Below are positions 22,332 through 33,634 of a stretch of DNA of 64,000 nt, in pieces (the stretch's first letter is position 1; each line of letters begins with the position of its first letter). Where the stretch lies: positions 94,652,112-94,716,111 of the forward strand of contig CM043945.1 of the NCBI GenBank assembly GCA_014529385.2, read 5' to 3'. The notes under the pieces were generated by a model, which was not told the origin of the DNA, made no database searches, and saw only the letters and a list, made by a program, of their open reading frames with translations. The translations under genes were made by a program, and so were the position numbers. This DNA comes from Adiantum capillus-veneris (taxonomy: Eukaryota > Streptophyta > Polypodiopsida > Polypodiales > Pteridaceae).

Positions 22332-22679
22332 CGTGCAGTTGAACTGGCTTTTATTGTAGCTCAAAGAAAAGGTAGGAACATCAATGCAACCACTTCTTAT
22401 GGTTTTGTTGCGAGTGGCAAAACTTCTGTTCGTAATGCTTTTGCTGGCAACACTTTGTCTGGAAATTTTGGTGATAAGGGCAAAAAGTAGATGTGTTGCC
22501 ATTATTGTAAAGCTAATGATAACTTGATCAAGCAGTGTCTGAAATTGAAGGCAAAAGAGGCTAAGAAGAAAGAGCTAGATCCACTACAGGGTCCATTACA
22601 AGTGCAGCGATTGTAGAGTCTTCTGTCAAAGGAGATTGTGATGCTGATGTTGATGCAGAATGGGCATTTAATGCAGAGT

Positions 22680-23224
22680 GCACTTATGATCCTATTGTCC
22701 ATGATGCATGTATGTCAGTTGTTGTAGATTCACATGTGTGTGGTATTTTGACAGTGGTGATACAAAGAACGTTACCTCACATCGTCATTTGTTTACCTCT
22801 ATTGAGTTTGTCCCTCGTGTGGGAATATGGTGACTTGTACCAACAATGCCTCTTATCCTATTCAAGGAGTTGGAAAGATTGTGCTTACTGCTGCAAATTT
22901 GTGGATGACAGATGTACAGTCCTTGATCTCAATTTTGGTAATGAAATTGTTGCATCTGGCCTTTTGTGTTGTGGGTTGTATAAGCTCACTTTGTATGACA
23001 AGTGTGGACAAAATTTTGCAAATGCAGTTGCAGATTCAAGGGGTGTCTCAGATGCAAAACTGTGGCATGCACATTTTGGACATCTGAATTTTGCCAGTTT
23101 GCAGAAATCTGGTATGGTTGCTTCTTTGCTCCCTCTTAAAGCACCTGTCAAACATGTTTGTGAAGGCTGTATTTTGGGTAAAAGTCCAAAGTGTTTATGT
23201 GCTTCAAGCAATTTCTTGTTATGA
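22680..23224 (+). pseudogene. Copia protease and pre-integrase domain, decayed
   Basis: Near 22745 a frame reads FDSGDTKNVTSHRHLF, the retropepsin active site (DSG) in its usual copia context. A later frame reads LWHAHFGHLNFASLQK and HVCEGCILGKSPK, the GAG-pre-integrase zinc domain (H..H..C..C). Frameshifts separate these pieces, and the frame stops at 23222. Confidence 0.75.
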
Positions 23225-23269
23225 CTGAAAATGTCTCAAAATGTACTATGGGCACCCTCCGTTCCGATT

Positions 23270-23592
23270 GAGGGGGGGAGTATATGTCTCATGAATTAAT
23301 GCATTTATGGCCAGTCGTGGGATAAAACACCAATGTAATAGTGCCGTATACGCCTCAGCAAAATGGTGTTGTTGAGAGGAAAAACAGGTCTCTTATGGAA
23401 ATGACACGATGTATGGTCGAGAGTCGAGCTTTACCACATTTGTTTTGGCTCGAGGCTGTCATGTGTGCCACTTATGTACTCAACAGGTGTCCTACGAAAG
23501 CGTTGCAATCTATGACTCCATATGAAGCATGGCATCATAGAAGCCATCTATTGAGCACATGCGTGTTTTTGGATGTTTGGCTTATGGTTTAG
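23270..23592 (+). pseudogene. Copia integrase remnant, core deleted
   Basis: Only the second half of the catalytic core survives. GGEYMSHEL, the region after the second catalytic Asp, occurs at about 23270. PYTPQQNGVVERKNRSLMEM, with the catalytic Glu, and FWLEAVMCATYVLNRCPTK follow. The DDE domain's first Asp and about 200 bp expected after the CEGCILGK zinc domain are missing. Confidence 0.75.
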
Positions 23593-23741
23593 TGCCACAA
23601 GTGCAACGCAAAAAATTGGATGTTAAGGCTATCAAATGTATTTTTGTTGGTTAAGTCCTAAAAGAAAAGGTTACAGGTTGTACCATCTGCAAATATTTTG
23701 GTCTCATGTGATGTTGTGTTTGTGGAAATTTTGTTCGGCCT

Positions 23742-24773
23742 TTGCTGTCATCTACTAGAGATAGTAATGTAAGCTCACATGAAATTTATGACAGTTTATT
23801 GCCTCTTTTTGGTGGTGGAAGTTCAAATGTAAATTCAAATGAGGCAAATGTACAGCCTATAGGGGTTTCTGAAAATGTTACAGATCAGCCTATTACTGAT
23901 GCACATGTACATGATGTACTTGATGAGGAAAGGGTTGAAAATGAGCTGGCTAGAGGTATGCCAAAATGGTTGGTGCACACTTTGCGTGACAGTAAATTGG
24001 ATGCGCCTTTGTCTAATTGTACTCATACAGGTTCTTGCCATGCCTCTTATGCATCAAATTGTTATGCTTTGGATGTGTCTAGCTTATGTGATATAGAGGA
24101 ACCCCTATCTTTTGATAAAGAACAGAATTCAAAAAATTGGATGGCTGCCATGCAATCAGAATATGATGCACTTATAGAAAATGACACATGGACTTTATGT
24201 GATTTGCCTCCTGGTAAAAAGGCCATTGGTACAAAGCGGGTTTACAAGTTGAAATGCAAGCCGGATGGTGAGGTTTATCGCCATAAGGCTCGATTTGTTG
24301 CAAAAGGCTATGCGCAGCAGAAAGGCATAGATTATGAAGAAACTTTTGCTCCCACTTGTCGTATGACTACTGTTTGTTTTCCATGTGCATTGGCGGCTCA
24401 TTTTGGTTGGGATGTACATCAATTAGACATTGTTACTGCTTTCTTGAATGGTGAAATTTTTGAGGAAGTCTATGTAACGCAACCTCGTGGTTTTGTCAAG
24501 AAAGGACAAGAGGACAAAGTGTGCAGATGTAAGAAGGATTTGTATGGGTTGAAGCAATCTCCTCGTGCTTGGTATGAGAAAGCTGTCACTCATTTGGTCA
24601 AACGAGGCTTTCGTAACAGTCCGACAAAAATCACATTGTACGTAAAGCGAGAGGGTGATGTACTTCTCATTGTGGTTGTTTATGTTGATGATTTGCTGAT
24701 CACTGGTCCCAATGAGGCACATATTGCTAAATTTAAAGCTGATTTGAATGCTACGTTCAAGATGACAAGATGA
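23742..24773 (+). pseudogene. Copia reverse transcriptase
   Basis: Long open stretch with the copia RT landmarks in order: WMAAMQSEYDALIENDTW, KAIGTKRVYKLK, ARFVAKGYAQQKGIDYEETF, VHQLDIVTAFLNGEI, DLYGLKQSPRAWYE and the catalytic YVDDLLITG. It stops at 24773, before the thumb. Downstream pieces (24780-25080) match the RT C-terminus in broken frames. Confidence 0.9.
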
Positions 24774-25158
24774 AAGATTTGGAATTGTTGCATCATTACT
24801 TGAGCATATAGTTTAAGCACTGTGATGGTGGTATTGCTTTGTGTTAGAAAAGTTACATAGAGACATTACTATGTAAGTTTAAACTTGAGGATTGCAAACC
24901 TATTGCCACTCCCATGGAAACATGTTTGAAGTTGAATCTACATGTTGTTGGTGATCTTGGTGATGTCACTCTTTACCAAATTGTTGTTGGCTACCTCATT
25001 TAAGTATGCAACACGAGGCCGAATATTCAGTTTGCAGTCTCACAGATCAACAGATATATGCATAGCCCAGGGTCTAAGCATTGGCAGGCAGTCAAGAGGA
25101 TTTTTTGCTACTTGAGTGACACTTTGCATCTTGGCTTGTTTTATCCCAAGGGGGGTCA

Positions 25159-25642
25159 TTGTCGCCAGATTTACATGCTTTTTTGGACTCATATTGGGCT
25201 GGTTGTTATGACACACGAGTGTCCACAAGTGGTTTCTGTTTCATGCTTGGTAGTTCATGTATTTCATGGTTGAGCAAGAAGCAACCTACTGTGGCCACTT
25301 CCAGTTGTGAGGCTGAGTACATGGCAATTTTCATAGCTACGGTTGAGTGTGTATGGCTCAGACGCCTTATGACTGATTTGGGTGTTGGACAAGACATTGC
25401 CAACATCATCTACACTGACAGTCAGAGTGCATTGGCAACTGAGGAACCCATTTTTTCATGCTCACACAAAGCACATTGAGGTGCACTACCACTATGTCAA
25501 GGAGAGGCTCTCAGCAGGAGAGATCAACTTGGCTTATGTGCCAACACAAGACAATCTTGCAGATCTTTTCACAAAGGCATTGTCTCGTGAGAAGTTTGAA
25601 GCTTTCCGCAAAGCTTTGGGCTTGCTCCCCTTTGTGGACTAA
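25159..25642 (+). pseudogene. Copia RNase H
   Basis: Contains LDSYWAGCYDTRVSTSGFCF, SCEAEYMAI and YTDSQSALA, the RNase H acidic residues. A frameshift near 25450 precedes TKHIEVHYHYVKERL and NLADLFTKALSREKFE, the normal C-terminus of copia Pol. The stop is at 25640. Confidence 0.85.
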
Positions 25643-25719
25643 TCATGTCCTCAGGGCATGGCACTTTCCTTTACTCTTCATGCCAACCCTCGTTCACCGC
25701 ATCACTCCCAGGGGGGATT

Positions 25720-25934
25720 TGTTACCATATACATGTGGTAGTGATGTGTGTGAACACACTAGGACCACCAGGGCATTTTTTTCCTCTTTAAGAGGTTTTT
25801 TTCCTTGTGCATTGTATATACGCCCATCACTCTAGGGCTATCTATTTTTCAAATTGCACACTCTTTGTTGTTGCCTTGAGCTTCCTTCGTCTTCTCCAAG
25901 CTATGTGCTTTTCCCTGCAACCCTAATTCCAACA
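25720..25934 (+). repeat. 3' LTR of the copia element
   Basis: 215 bp, TGTTACC...TTCCAACA. It is followed by the target duplication GATCA. Confidence 0.95.
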
Positions 25935-26000
25935 GATCAATCAAGCAAGTTTTCTTTTCATTGTGTACATTAGCTTTAATCCACTTGCTCCTGATTGTCA

Positions 26001-27350
26001 TGAAGCTTTCACTATGACTTTTTATCTTATCGTAAGACAAAATGTCAACGTAACAAGCAATACATTGGCAGATCCCTCAATAATAAATGTGTTCTCTTGC
26101 TTGATAATCTTGCCCAACTACCCCCAATTTGTAGTTACACATGTGAGCTTTGTAACACATGCCATATCACAAGCTCGGTCCATTGTCTACATGTAGCTTT
26201 CTACAAGATGTCATGCTTTGTAAGACATGCAACGGACCCTAAATTTCTTTAGTTCTTGACCATTATTTGTGAAACAAAACTAGCTATATATAAAATCTAT
26301 TGTACCTTGGTGGATGCATGCATTATAGATGAAGCCCATGTGCATGACTACATCAATAACTCTACTCCAATAATTTGTACTCAAAGATCAGACGTCCGAT
26401 ACTATAACAACCTTGCCTTGGATAAGTTGTGCAATCAAACTGACATTACAAAAGTTGAAATGAAGACAAATGGGGCAACATAAATTTCCTTTGGTAGTGG
26501 CTTCTAGACCCTAAGTTCAACAAGCTAGATTCGATCACAATTGGCGTGCGCTCTATGATCATTGCAAACATCGACTTAACAATTGGTGTGGCAAACAGTG
26601 CAACATGCATTGTCGATGCCATAACACAAAACACAGAACGTGAAATTACATGTATCATTGTCCTCATTCATTGTAACGGGAATAACTACAAAAGAAGAAA
26701 GGCAAAACACGAATAACTATAAAAGAAGAAAGGCAAAACGCACTCGACATCCACCTTCATAAATGTGAGCCAACGTTCTGCGCTACCAACCATTCGATGA
26801 AAATTTTCTTCTTAAAAAACTTTCTATTTGCAATAATTTACATGTAGCACGTATACTAGAAAAAACATTCATAAGTAGACAACCTCGCTTGGATATAATC
26901 TCAAATGTAACCATCCGTATAATCTCTATGCACTTAACTTTGTCTCCTCCCATAAACATTATAGCATTTTTCAAATGTATATCCCTTTCACGCAGTGCCG
27001 CCATTGCCAAATTGGTCATGCTCTTGTTCCCTTCAGTGCTATATACTAAATGTCAATTTGCATATGTCTTGTTATATTTTATAGATCTTATATAGCAAGG
27101 CCCACCAAGAAAGTCTAGTTCTCTTAAGGATACCAATCTAGAATCTCTCATATAGAAGAGAATCATGAATACTACTTGATTGCTTGTATGTGGCAGTAGG
27201 CTTTTGGTACAAATGTCCTCGTGAGAATGTGTAGCACTATCAAGGGACACAAGGTGCTTCTCTTGGTAGATGATTGTAAGTCTCAAAATTTCCATAACTA
27301 TGTGTTAGTTAAGAAGTTAAATCTTCCATAGAATCCCAAACTCACATTCC
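26001..27350. other. Unassigned intergenic DNA
   Basis: No convincing gene. A short imperfect tandem duplication (ATAACTACAAAAGAAGAAAG / ATAACTATAAAAGAAGAAAG, about 27 bp period) lies at 26690-26745. A minus-strand frame at 27019-26783 (MTNLAMAALRERDIHLKNAI) looks somewhat protein-like, but I cannot assign it. Confidence 0.4.
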
Positions 27351-27360
27351 TACAAGGTAG

Positions 27361-27560
27361 CACCCATTAATGTGAATGACATCGAGGTGTGGGATACCCA
27401 AGTGAAAAATGTCCCCTTCGAGGTGCAAGGGTGTAGCATGAATGTAGATTTCCAAGTTATGAAAATGGATAGGATATGTGTGTTTCTTGGTTGGAAGTTG
27501 TTGCATGGATTGGGTCCTATATTATACCATAGCAACGAGTCTAGCATGATCTAAGATAAA
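27361..27560 (+). pseudogene. Gypsy retropepsin C-terminal fragment
   Basis: A frame with VNDIEVWDTQ, NVDFQVMKMDRICVFLGW and LHGLGPILYHSN resembles the end of plant Ty3/gypsy protease domains (the F-x-V-M-x-x-x-x-x-x-V-F-L-G-x-x-W-L pattern). The catalytic Asp region is missing. This is a short orphan fragment. Confidence 0.5.
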
Positions 27561-27876
27561 CAGGCCTAGGATTGCCTTTTACTAAAAACAAAACCAAGTG
27601 CAAAAAATGATACTAGCTCAAAAGAACGACGCGATAAGCAAAAAACTGGAAGACTTGATGGGGATTCCTACAAGGAAAATGTCTCTAAAGGCGAGTGCTA
27701 GCTCCAAGGGAAGGGATCACTGTAGTTTACAAAAATGTAGGGGTTGTTGAGCTTTGTGTGACAAAATGTAGCAAAAGGATGTTGCACCCCCCTCTTAGAG
27801 AGATCACCCACTAAAAAGAGAATCTTTTGTAATGGAGCATTGGTATGGGATCGGAGAGCTTGCAATGTGGATACCA

Positions 27877-27896
27877 TGTGTGTGTGTGTGTGTGTG

Positions 27897-27981
<85 letters not shown>
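27877..27981. repeat. (TG)n(AG)n compound microsatellite
   Basis: About 10 TG units, a short ACAC joint, then about 40 uninterrupted AG units (27901-27981). It is the longest perfect dinucleotide run in the window. Confidence 0.98.
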
Positions 27982-27983
<2 letters not shown>

Positions 27984-28584
27984 ATAAAATATATGGGAAG
28001 GGGATTTGCTCTCATCTAGTGTGTCACGTGCATCTACATTTGTAATTGACTAATTTGCAACATCATGTTTGTATGAGGGCAATTTCGACAGCCTCCTCTT
28101 ATCTACAAGTAGAGGATGTGACGTCGTTCGCAAGTGTGGCCGATTTAACCCAATATTTATAGCATGCTCACCTTGTGAACCCAAGGCTCCAATGAAGATA
28201 AATTCATTCTCATGCTTGGATTAATGTACCTACCTAAATACAGGATTCGGTACCATTTCTTTAATAACTTCACATGGTGTCGTTAAAGACTCATGTTGAG
28301 CCAACATAACCCTTGGAATTTCCTTTGGTAAGCATCGTGTTATGATTTTTTTGGCCTGCTAAAGGCCTTAGTACCAAAGGGTGAAGGTGGTTCAAATTTC
28401 TTTGGAAGACAAGTGTCCCTAAGTGTTTCAAAAGCTAAAACTTTTGATAGAAAGCTATTCTCCAAGACCGCATTGACTTTATTTTGGATGCTTGAAAAAG
28501 ACTTCAAAGATCTAAATCACTTCACTAAAATTATTTTATTATTTTCTATGCTTATTAAATCTATCTTTTATTACAAAAGCGTTT
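27982..28584. other. Unassigned intergenic DNA
   Basis: No gene or recognisable repeat was seen. Confidence 0.4.
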
Positions 28585-29110
28585 GAGTCGATGATAAATT
28601 TCTGAATACTTCTTTATTTCTAGTCGAGACCATGCCTGAATGGAGTGAGAAGATTGTGAACTTTCTAGTTAATGGTTTTCCACCCAAAAAGCTTCATAAG
28701 GATATAGCTTGAAAACTGTTAAAAGAATGTGAACCTTATCCTCTCTTTGCATTAACTCTCTACAGGCTAGGGAAGGATATTCTAAGACATTGTGCCCGTG
28801 AGGATGAGTATTTATACATACTGCAAGAAGCCCACATGGGTATAGCCGGAGGACATTTCTCAGGGGAACTAACTGCTAGAAAGGTGTTGCAATCAGGCTA
28901 TTGGTGGCCTACCTTATTCAAGGATGCATCACTTTTTGCAAAAGGATGTGATGAATGTCAACGTTACAAGATCACACAATGAAAGGATAAGATGCCCTTA
29001 CATCCTGTTAAAGTGACTCAACCGTTTGAAAAATGGGGTTACACTTTGTAGGCCCAATTAGTCCGGTAGCTCGTAACACTCAATCTCGATATATATGATC
29101 GTTGCCAATC
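28585..29110 (+). pseudogene. Inverted integrase N-terminal piece of element D
   Basis: Contains VETMPEWSEKIVNFLVNGF, AREDEYLYILQEAHMG, GGHFSGELTARKV and FAKGCDECQRY (the HHCC zinc motif), then KWG and VGPISPVARN. It ends near 29110, where the plus strand meets minus-strand RNase H. The matching part of E (about 41310-40760) lies in the same strand as its RT, so this segment of D was inverted. It has stops at several places. Confidence 0.85.
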
Positions 29111-30545
29111 CGTGTAATTATTTCCGTGGAACAAGGTTTATTTACTAGATACAACAAGGCTTGATGATCCACATAGAAAACAAACTTGTTGGCAAGAAGG
29201 TAGTAGCAAAATTTCTTCACTGCGTAAATCATAGCTAAACCTTCCCGCTCTGTAGTGGTGTAGTTTCTCTCAGAATCATTCAATTGACGACTTGCAAAAC
29301 TAATGGGCTAGTCCAATTTATGTTCTCCCAGTTAAGCTAGAACACACCCAATAGCAAAGTTGGTTGCATCAATATGCACATGGAAAATTATATTCCAATA
29401 AGGCACTCGTAAAATGGGAGCGCTTGTCAAGGTCTTTTTTAATGACTCATAAGCATGGTCACACTCCGTGGTCCAGTGGAACTCAATAAGAAGCTTGTAT
29501 AAAGGACGAGCTATCTCGGTAAAGTTTAAAATAAACCACCGGTAATAACCAACATGGCCCATGAATGTTTGAACTCCTTTATAGTTTGTAGGCGATGACA
29601 ATTCAGCAATGGCTTTAATTTTGCTCTCATCTGTGGAAATCCCATTTTTGGACACTATATGCCCTAAAATGACTCCATGTTTAACCCAAAATTGGCAGTT
29701 GAAAGGGTTTAAGGAAATGCGATACAATCTGCACTTCTCAAACACTTTTCGTAAACATGATAGATGTTCTTTCCAAGAGGAATAAACACAAAAGTCATCT
29801 AAGAAAGCTTCACAAAACTCCCTCAAATATTCTCTAAAAGCAGTGTTTGTTAATCTTTGGAAGGTAGCAAGAGCATTGGTTAAGCCAAAAGACATAACAC
29901 GAAATACGAACACTCCAAATTCGGTTATAAAAGTCGTCTTAGCTTGGTCCTCTAGTGCAATTATGATTTGATTGTATCCAGAGTACCCATCTAAAAAGCT
30001 ATAAGCTTCCTTTCTAGCAACTCTTTCAAGCACATGTTCTGAATATGGCAAGGGGTAATGGTCCCTCCTAGTGGCGGCATTGACCTTCTTGAGATCCACG
30101 CACACTCTGAGTTTCCCATTATTTTTCGACACAATAACTATTGGAGACACCCATTCTGAGTGCTCAATAGGGTATATAAATCTGCATTTCACAAGCTTTT
30201 CAATCTCTTCTTGATGATATTTGCATACTTAGGATTCATTGGGTAGGGTCGTTGCTGAACTGGTTTAGCTATGCTATTCATGGGGATTGTGTGTTGCACC
30301 ACAGAAGGTGAAACACCTTTCATATCATGATATGTCCAAGTATATATATCCTTGAATTCCTTGAGAAGTTCTTTAAGTACATACTCCTTAGTCTCTGTCA
30401 GATCTTGGGCAATGAAAATAGTTTTGGACTCTTCTCCTACGAATGCTAACTCTATCTCCTTAACTAATGCTGGACCGTCATAAACTCCATTGCTTCCATC
30501 GATATGTTTTCTTTGAGCCTTTGTATACACAACTTGACGTTCCAA
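29111..30545 (-). pseudogene. RT and RNase H of element D
   Basis: RT motifs in order on the minus strand: HSEWVSPIVIVSKNNGKLR, FLDGYSGYNQI, SFGLTNALATF and catalytic AFLDDFCVYSS. Then the thumb (FMGHVGYYRWFILNF) and the start of RNase H (HIDATNFAIGCVL, TTEREGLAMIYAV, FYVDHQALLYL). A frame change at 30190 separates the fingers, and a stop near 29335 separates RNase H. RNase H breaks off after KPCSTEIITR, at the inversion point. Confidence 0.88.
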
Positions 30546-30727
30546 TGTGGTGTAAGATTTGAAATGTTCAGGTGCAGGGTGTAAGTCTATGGGGTCTTGT
30601 TGTTCTATGGATTGTGATTTCTTTTTCGCTTCCTTTTGTTGCTCAACTTTGGCTTCTCTGTAGCCTCTAGTTGTGCGATGGCAATGGGTTGTGGACTACA
30701 CCACATAATGCTTTCAAGGTATTCACC

Positions 30728-32190
30728 CTAGTTATCTACCAACTTTCGATGAGCATCACATGCCCCTATATAATTAAGCCATTCCGCGGCAGATTTCTTT
30801 TCATTAATTCTAGCACGCACATTTGCTTGATAATGTTGCCTCTTATACCTCTTACTTGTTTTGTCTAATTTTTTATTACATACAATTTCTAGTGAAGAGT
30901 CACTCGATGAATCGCTACTTGTGTCTTTTGCTCTCTTGGATAGATTGTCATCTAGGGTACCACTGGGCCTTGAATGGTTTGTCCCCACATTTTTACTAAA
31001 ATTTAACTCAGATTCTTCGTCCTCAGAGTCAATTTCAATTGATGATTCTGACTCTGAATCATGTGGGCTATAGTCCTGTGAGATGCTAGTGGTTCCAATG
31101 CTAGTAAAACCTTCATCTTGTAGGTCATCAAAAGCTATATGCATTGCTTCTAGCATATTTAAGGGTACGAGTTGTGGCGTTTCATCCCCCTCAGGTGTTA
31201 CCTTGGTCGTCCCCCTATTTTCCCAAGTGTCTATGGTTGCTGCTAGGTGGACCCAATCCACATTGTCCGACTCAGTCATCCCAGGTAGTACATCCATATA
31301 AGGAGAATCTTCCCCAACATCAGTGTCCACTTTATATGTGTAACAATACTGCAATGGTGCTGAGTGAACTGTGGTGTTAGATTTATGATCAATTATAAAC
31401 ATGTTTCCTAGAAAAGTTGTCGACCAGTTACAAGATCCACTCGAATGACAGAATCTTGGAACTGTAAGTAGACATGGTTTTTAGACCAGTCATGCACCAT
31501 TTTTGCTTCCCTCATGAAAGGATGCTCTAAGATCATCTCAGATGTCATAGTGTGCTTGGAGAAATTCATAACAATGAAGGTATTTCTTATTTTGTGTCCA
31601 AAGACCTTGATCTTGAGATCTTTTAGCATCCCAATAGGTTTAACAATAGACCCATTGGCCATCTTCACTACTATGGTTGTGGTCCCAAGGTGAGGTCTTC
31701 CCATAGTTTCCTAGCAAATTTTAGTAGTTACAATGCTAACCCCAGCGCCACCATCAAGGATTCCCTTCACAGTTAATCCCTTGGTAGTGATTGGTATGGT
31801 CGCATTGGATTCATCACCCTCAAAGTATTTTCCCAACTTGTTAACAGGTATTTCTACAACAGAGTTCTCATCTAGGTTGGGTTGTGGATCTAAGTGTTCC
31901 TCCTTTATTGGCATCTCCCTAGCTCCTTCCATCTGTGCAAATTGTGGTAGCCCAACTTTCAGATCTCCATTGAGGAAAGCTCGAAGAGCTAAGAATAGCT
32001 TGGGATCCCCATATAGTTTGGACATGATGGTGGTTCTAACTTCTGAAGCCAATTTGGCAATATTTAACGGCAGTTTTTGGGCTTCAGTGCCTTGACGTGG
32101 GAAAGATGGGATCTCCATTTCTTCGATAGGGTTAGGTAGTCCTCTGTAAACATTCTTTCCAACAAGAAGTGAGTACGCCCACTTTCCCAT
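30728..32190 (-). pseudogene. Protease (DGG type) and linker of element D
   Basis: Upstream part ends GILDGGAGVSIVTTKIC, the retropepsin active-site loop with Gly in place of Ser/Thr. The next frame carries MGRPHLGTTTIVVKMANGS and the MILEHPFMREAK motif. The linker that follows (31402-30728) is acidic/serine-rich with DSESESSIEIDSEDEESE, then the basic KTSKRYKRQHYQANVRARIN before RT. Two frameshifts or stops occur at about 31710 and 31405. Confidence 0.8.
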
Positions 32191-32311
32191 GACTTTAAGT
32201 CACTTTCTTCTTGGATAACACTAGGTATGGCTACGGGTCTATGGACTTTGTGAGGTTGATGTTGCGTAGGGAATACTGTGTCTGTAATCTGGATCTGCCT
32301 AGGTGTTGGCT

Positions 32312-32695
32312 CTAGATCCCTTTGGGTATCTTATCTTCTACCAAACTCCTTAATTGCTTGACTCCCTCGATCTCCTCTATAGGGTTTGGGTAAGTTCCTA
32401 TCTTCTTCTTGGGTCCTGGCCATTTTGGCTCATGACGATCTTCCTTGTTGGTTTCTTTCCTAGGTGTCGTTTTGGTCTCCATGGTTTCACCTAAATCAGA
32501 ATCCTCTTTAGTGTCGTTCATATATACGGGGTCATCACCAGTCCCTATGTTGGTCTTTGAGTTGGGGTCTGACTTCGCTGATTTCTGCGATCTCTTCCTT
32601 CATGTTTTCTTCTTTTTTTGAGATTGGGCAATCGATGCCGTGTCTCTTTCTTCAAGAATATAATTTTGTTTTTGGAGCATCGATCGTGTGAGTCT
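32312..32695 (-). pseudogene. Gag C-terminal remnant of element D
   Basis: Frames with KKIGTYPNPIEEIEGVKQLR and, further up, remnants equivalent to the LQKQN-IL-ERD-AS region of E's Gag. Similarity ends near 32695, where the element is truncated. Confidence 0.6.
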
Positions 32696-33230
32696 GCATG
32701 GTTGCCATCTTAGTCATTGTCATCATCATACGGCATCCTATAGAATCTCTTTCCATGCAACTCAATATATAATCTAAATTGGCTTTTGCATCCATGAATA
32801 GGGTCCATCGAGAACAAGATGGCTCTTACAAGGTGTGATTGGATCCTAATCAAAGTTGTGTGATCTACCATAGAAGCCCTAAGTGACTCCATTTGGTAAT
32901 TGTAAGTGTGTATATTAGGCCTTGTGACCTCGAAACTTGATGAGACATTTTATTGCTCACTATATTCTGAGCTAGTTGAGCAATATACTAAATGGAGCCC
33001 TTTCAACCGTTGGTAAGGATTCTTGTTTTTGTATCTAAAAGATAAACAGTAGTTTGTGTCACAGTTTCCTCTTGTTTATTTTGTTGTATCCTCATGTTTC
33101 ACTCGTCCACTCGTTTTGTTTGTTTTGGACTTAAAGAGGGTGCCAAAGTGGAGCAAGTTGCCATAACTTCCACCTTGCTTTGACCGTTGCACAGGCTAGC
33201 TTCCCTTACTAAAACGGCATTTATTTTTTT
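32696..33230. other. Unassigned DNA right of element D
   Basis: No recognisable gene or repeat. Confidence 0.4.
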
Positions 33231-33634
33231 GCAAAACTCACAATTCGTGAGTGGATTGTATTAATCATATCGTAATATTACAAAACCAACCTCAAGCTCG
33301 GATTGAGCCTTGAGGTGCATAAGTTTACAAGCTGGATGTTTATCGTCTTGCAGTGAAGCTTATCACATACTAAAACAGCATTTCAATTCAATTTGCAAGG
33401 ATGATGGATTGATTGAATTAAGGAGCTCTATAGAGTAATAGATTTTTGCTTTTTTAAGAGAACATGATAAGGGACCCTATGTATCAAGGATAAGGGGGCG
33501 AGTTGGGTGGGATGGATATCTGATAGCCGATGTAACTATGGTCCCTCGATGACGTCATGGCTCAACACGAGCATGACAAGACCTTGTAATTATTTGGGTT
33601 GATAAATATAATTCACTCACAATTGTGAGTTTGC
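33231..33634. mobile_element. MITE-like element with terminal inverted repeats
   Basis: The left end GCAAAACTCACAATTCGTGA and the right end, read on the other strand as GCAAACTCACAATTGTGAGT, are inverted repeats. The similarity continues inward for about 45 bp (GTG-GATT-TATT-ATCA...). The total is 404 bp with no coding capacity. T-rich and A-rich flanks make the target duplication hard to call (possibly TATTT). Confidence 0.6.

Larger units (their letters stand above)
21074..25934 (+). mobile_element. Complete but inactive Ty1/copia retrotransposon
   Basis: Both LTRs are present (21074-21287 and 25720-25934), with TG...CA ends and a perfect 5-bp target duplication GATCA (21069-21073 and 25935-25939). 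The primer site TGGTATCAGAG follows the 5' LTR at 21290-21300, and a purine tract AGGGGGGATT directly precedes the 3' LTR. Order: gag, protease, integrase, RT, RNase H, as in copia elements. There are multiple stops and frameshifts, and most of the integrase core is deleted. By eye the LTRs differ at about 20 of 214 positions, so the insertion is old, though younger than the element it sits in. Confidence 0.95.
19433..26000 (+). mobile_element. Gag-only copia-like element, split by a complete copia insertion
   Basis: LTR-like copies at 19433 to about 19675 and at about 20880-21073 continuing at 25940 to about 26000. They share the phrase ACACATGCTACACTTTATAGCC, then the AAGCTACATGTTGTAGCTCA motif, and CAATCAAGCAAG. 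Between them is a decayed copia-type gag (19826-20650) and no pol, so this is a non-autonomous or deleted element of about 1.5 kb interior. The 3' LTR is interrupted at GATCA by the element at 21074-25934, which duplicated those five bases. The outer ends are approximate. Confidence 0.7.
28585..32695 (-). mobile_element. Element D: truncated, partly inverted Athila/Tat-like gypsy copy
   Basis: Same family as elements E and F. On the minus strand it carries the gag end, protease, linker, RT and RNase H (32695-29111). The integrase zinc-binding part follows in the opposite orientation (28585-29110, plus). LTRs, gag start, second half of integrase and 3' ORFs are missing. Its linker wording (TPEGDE.PQLVPLNMLEAMHIA) is closer to F than to E. 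Several stops and frameshifts make it inactive. Confidence 0.85.

Noticed and set aside
26783-27019. Small minus-strand gene (MTNLAMAALRERDIHLKN)
   Set aside because: Looks weakly protein-like but has no recognised family, no neighbours and no promoter evidence. Left as unassigned DNA.
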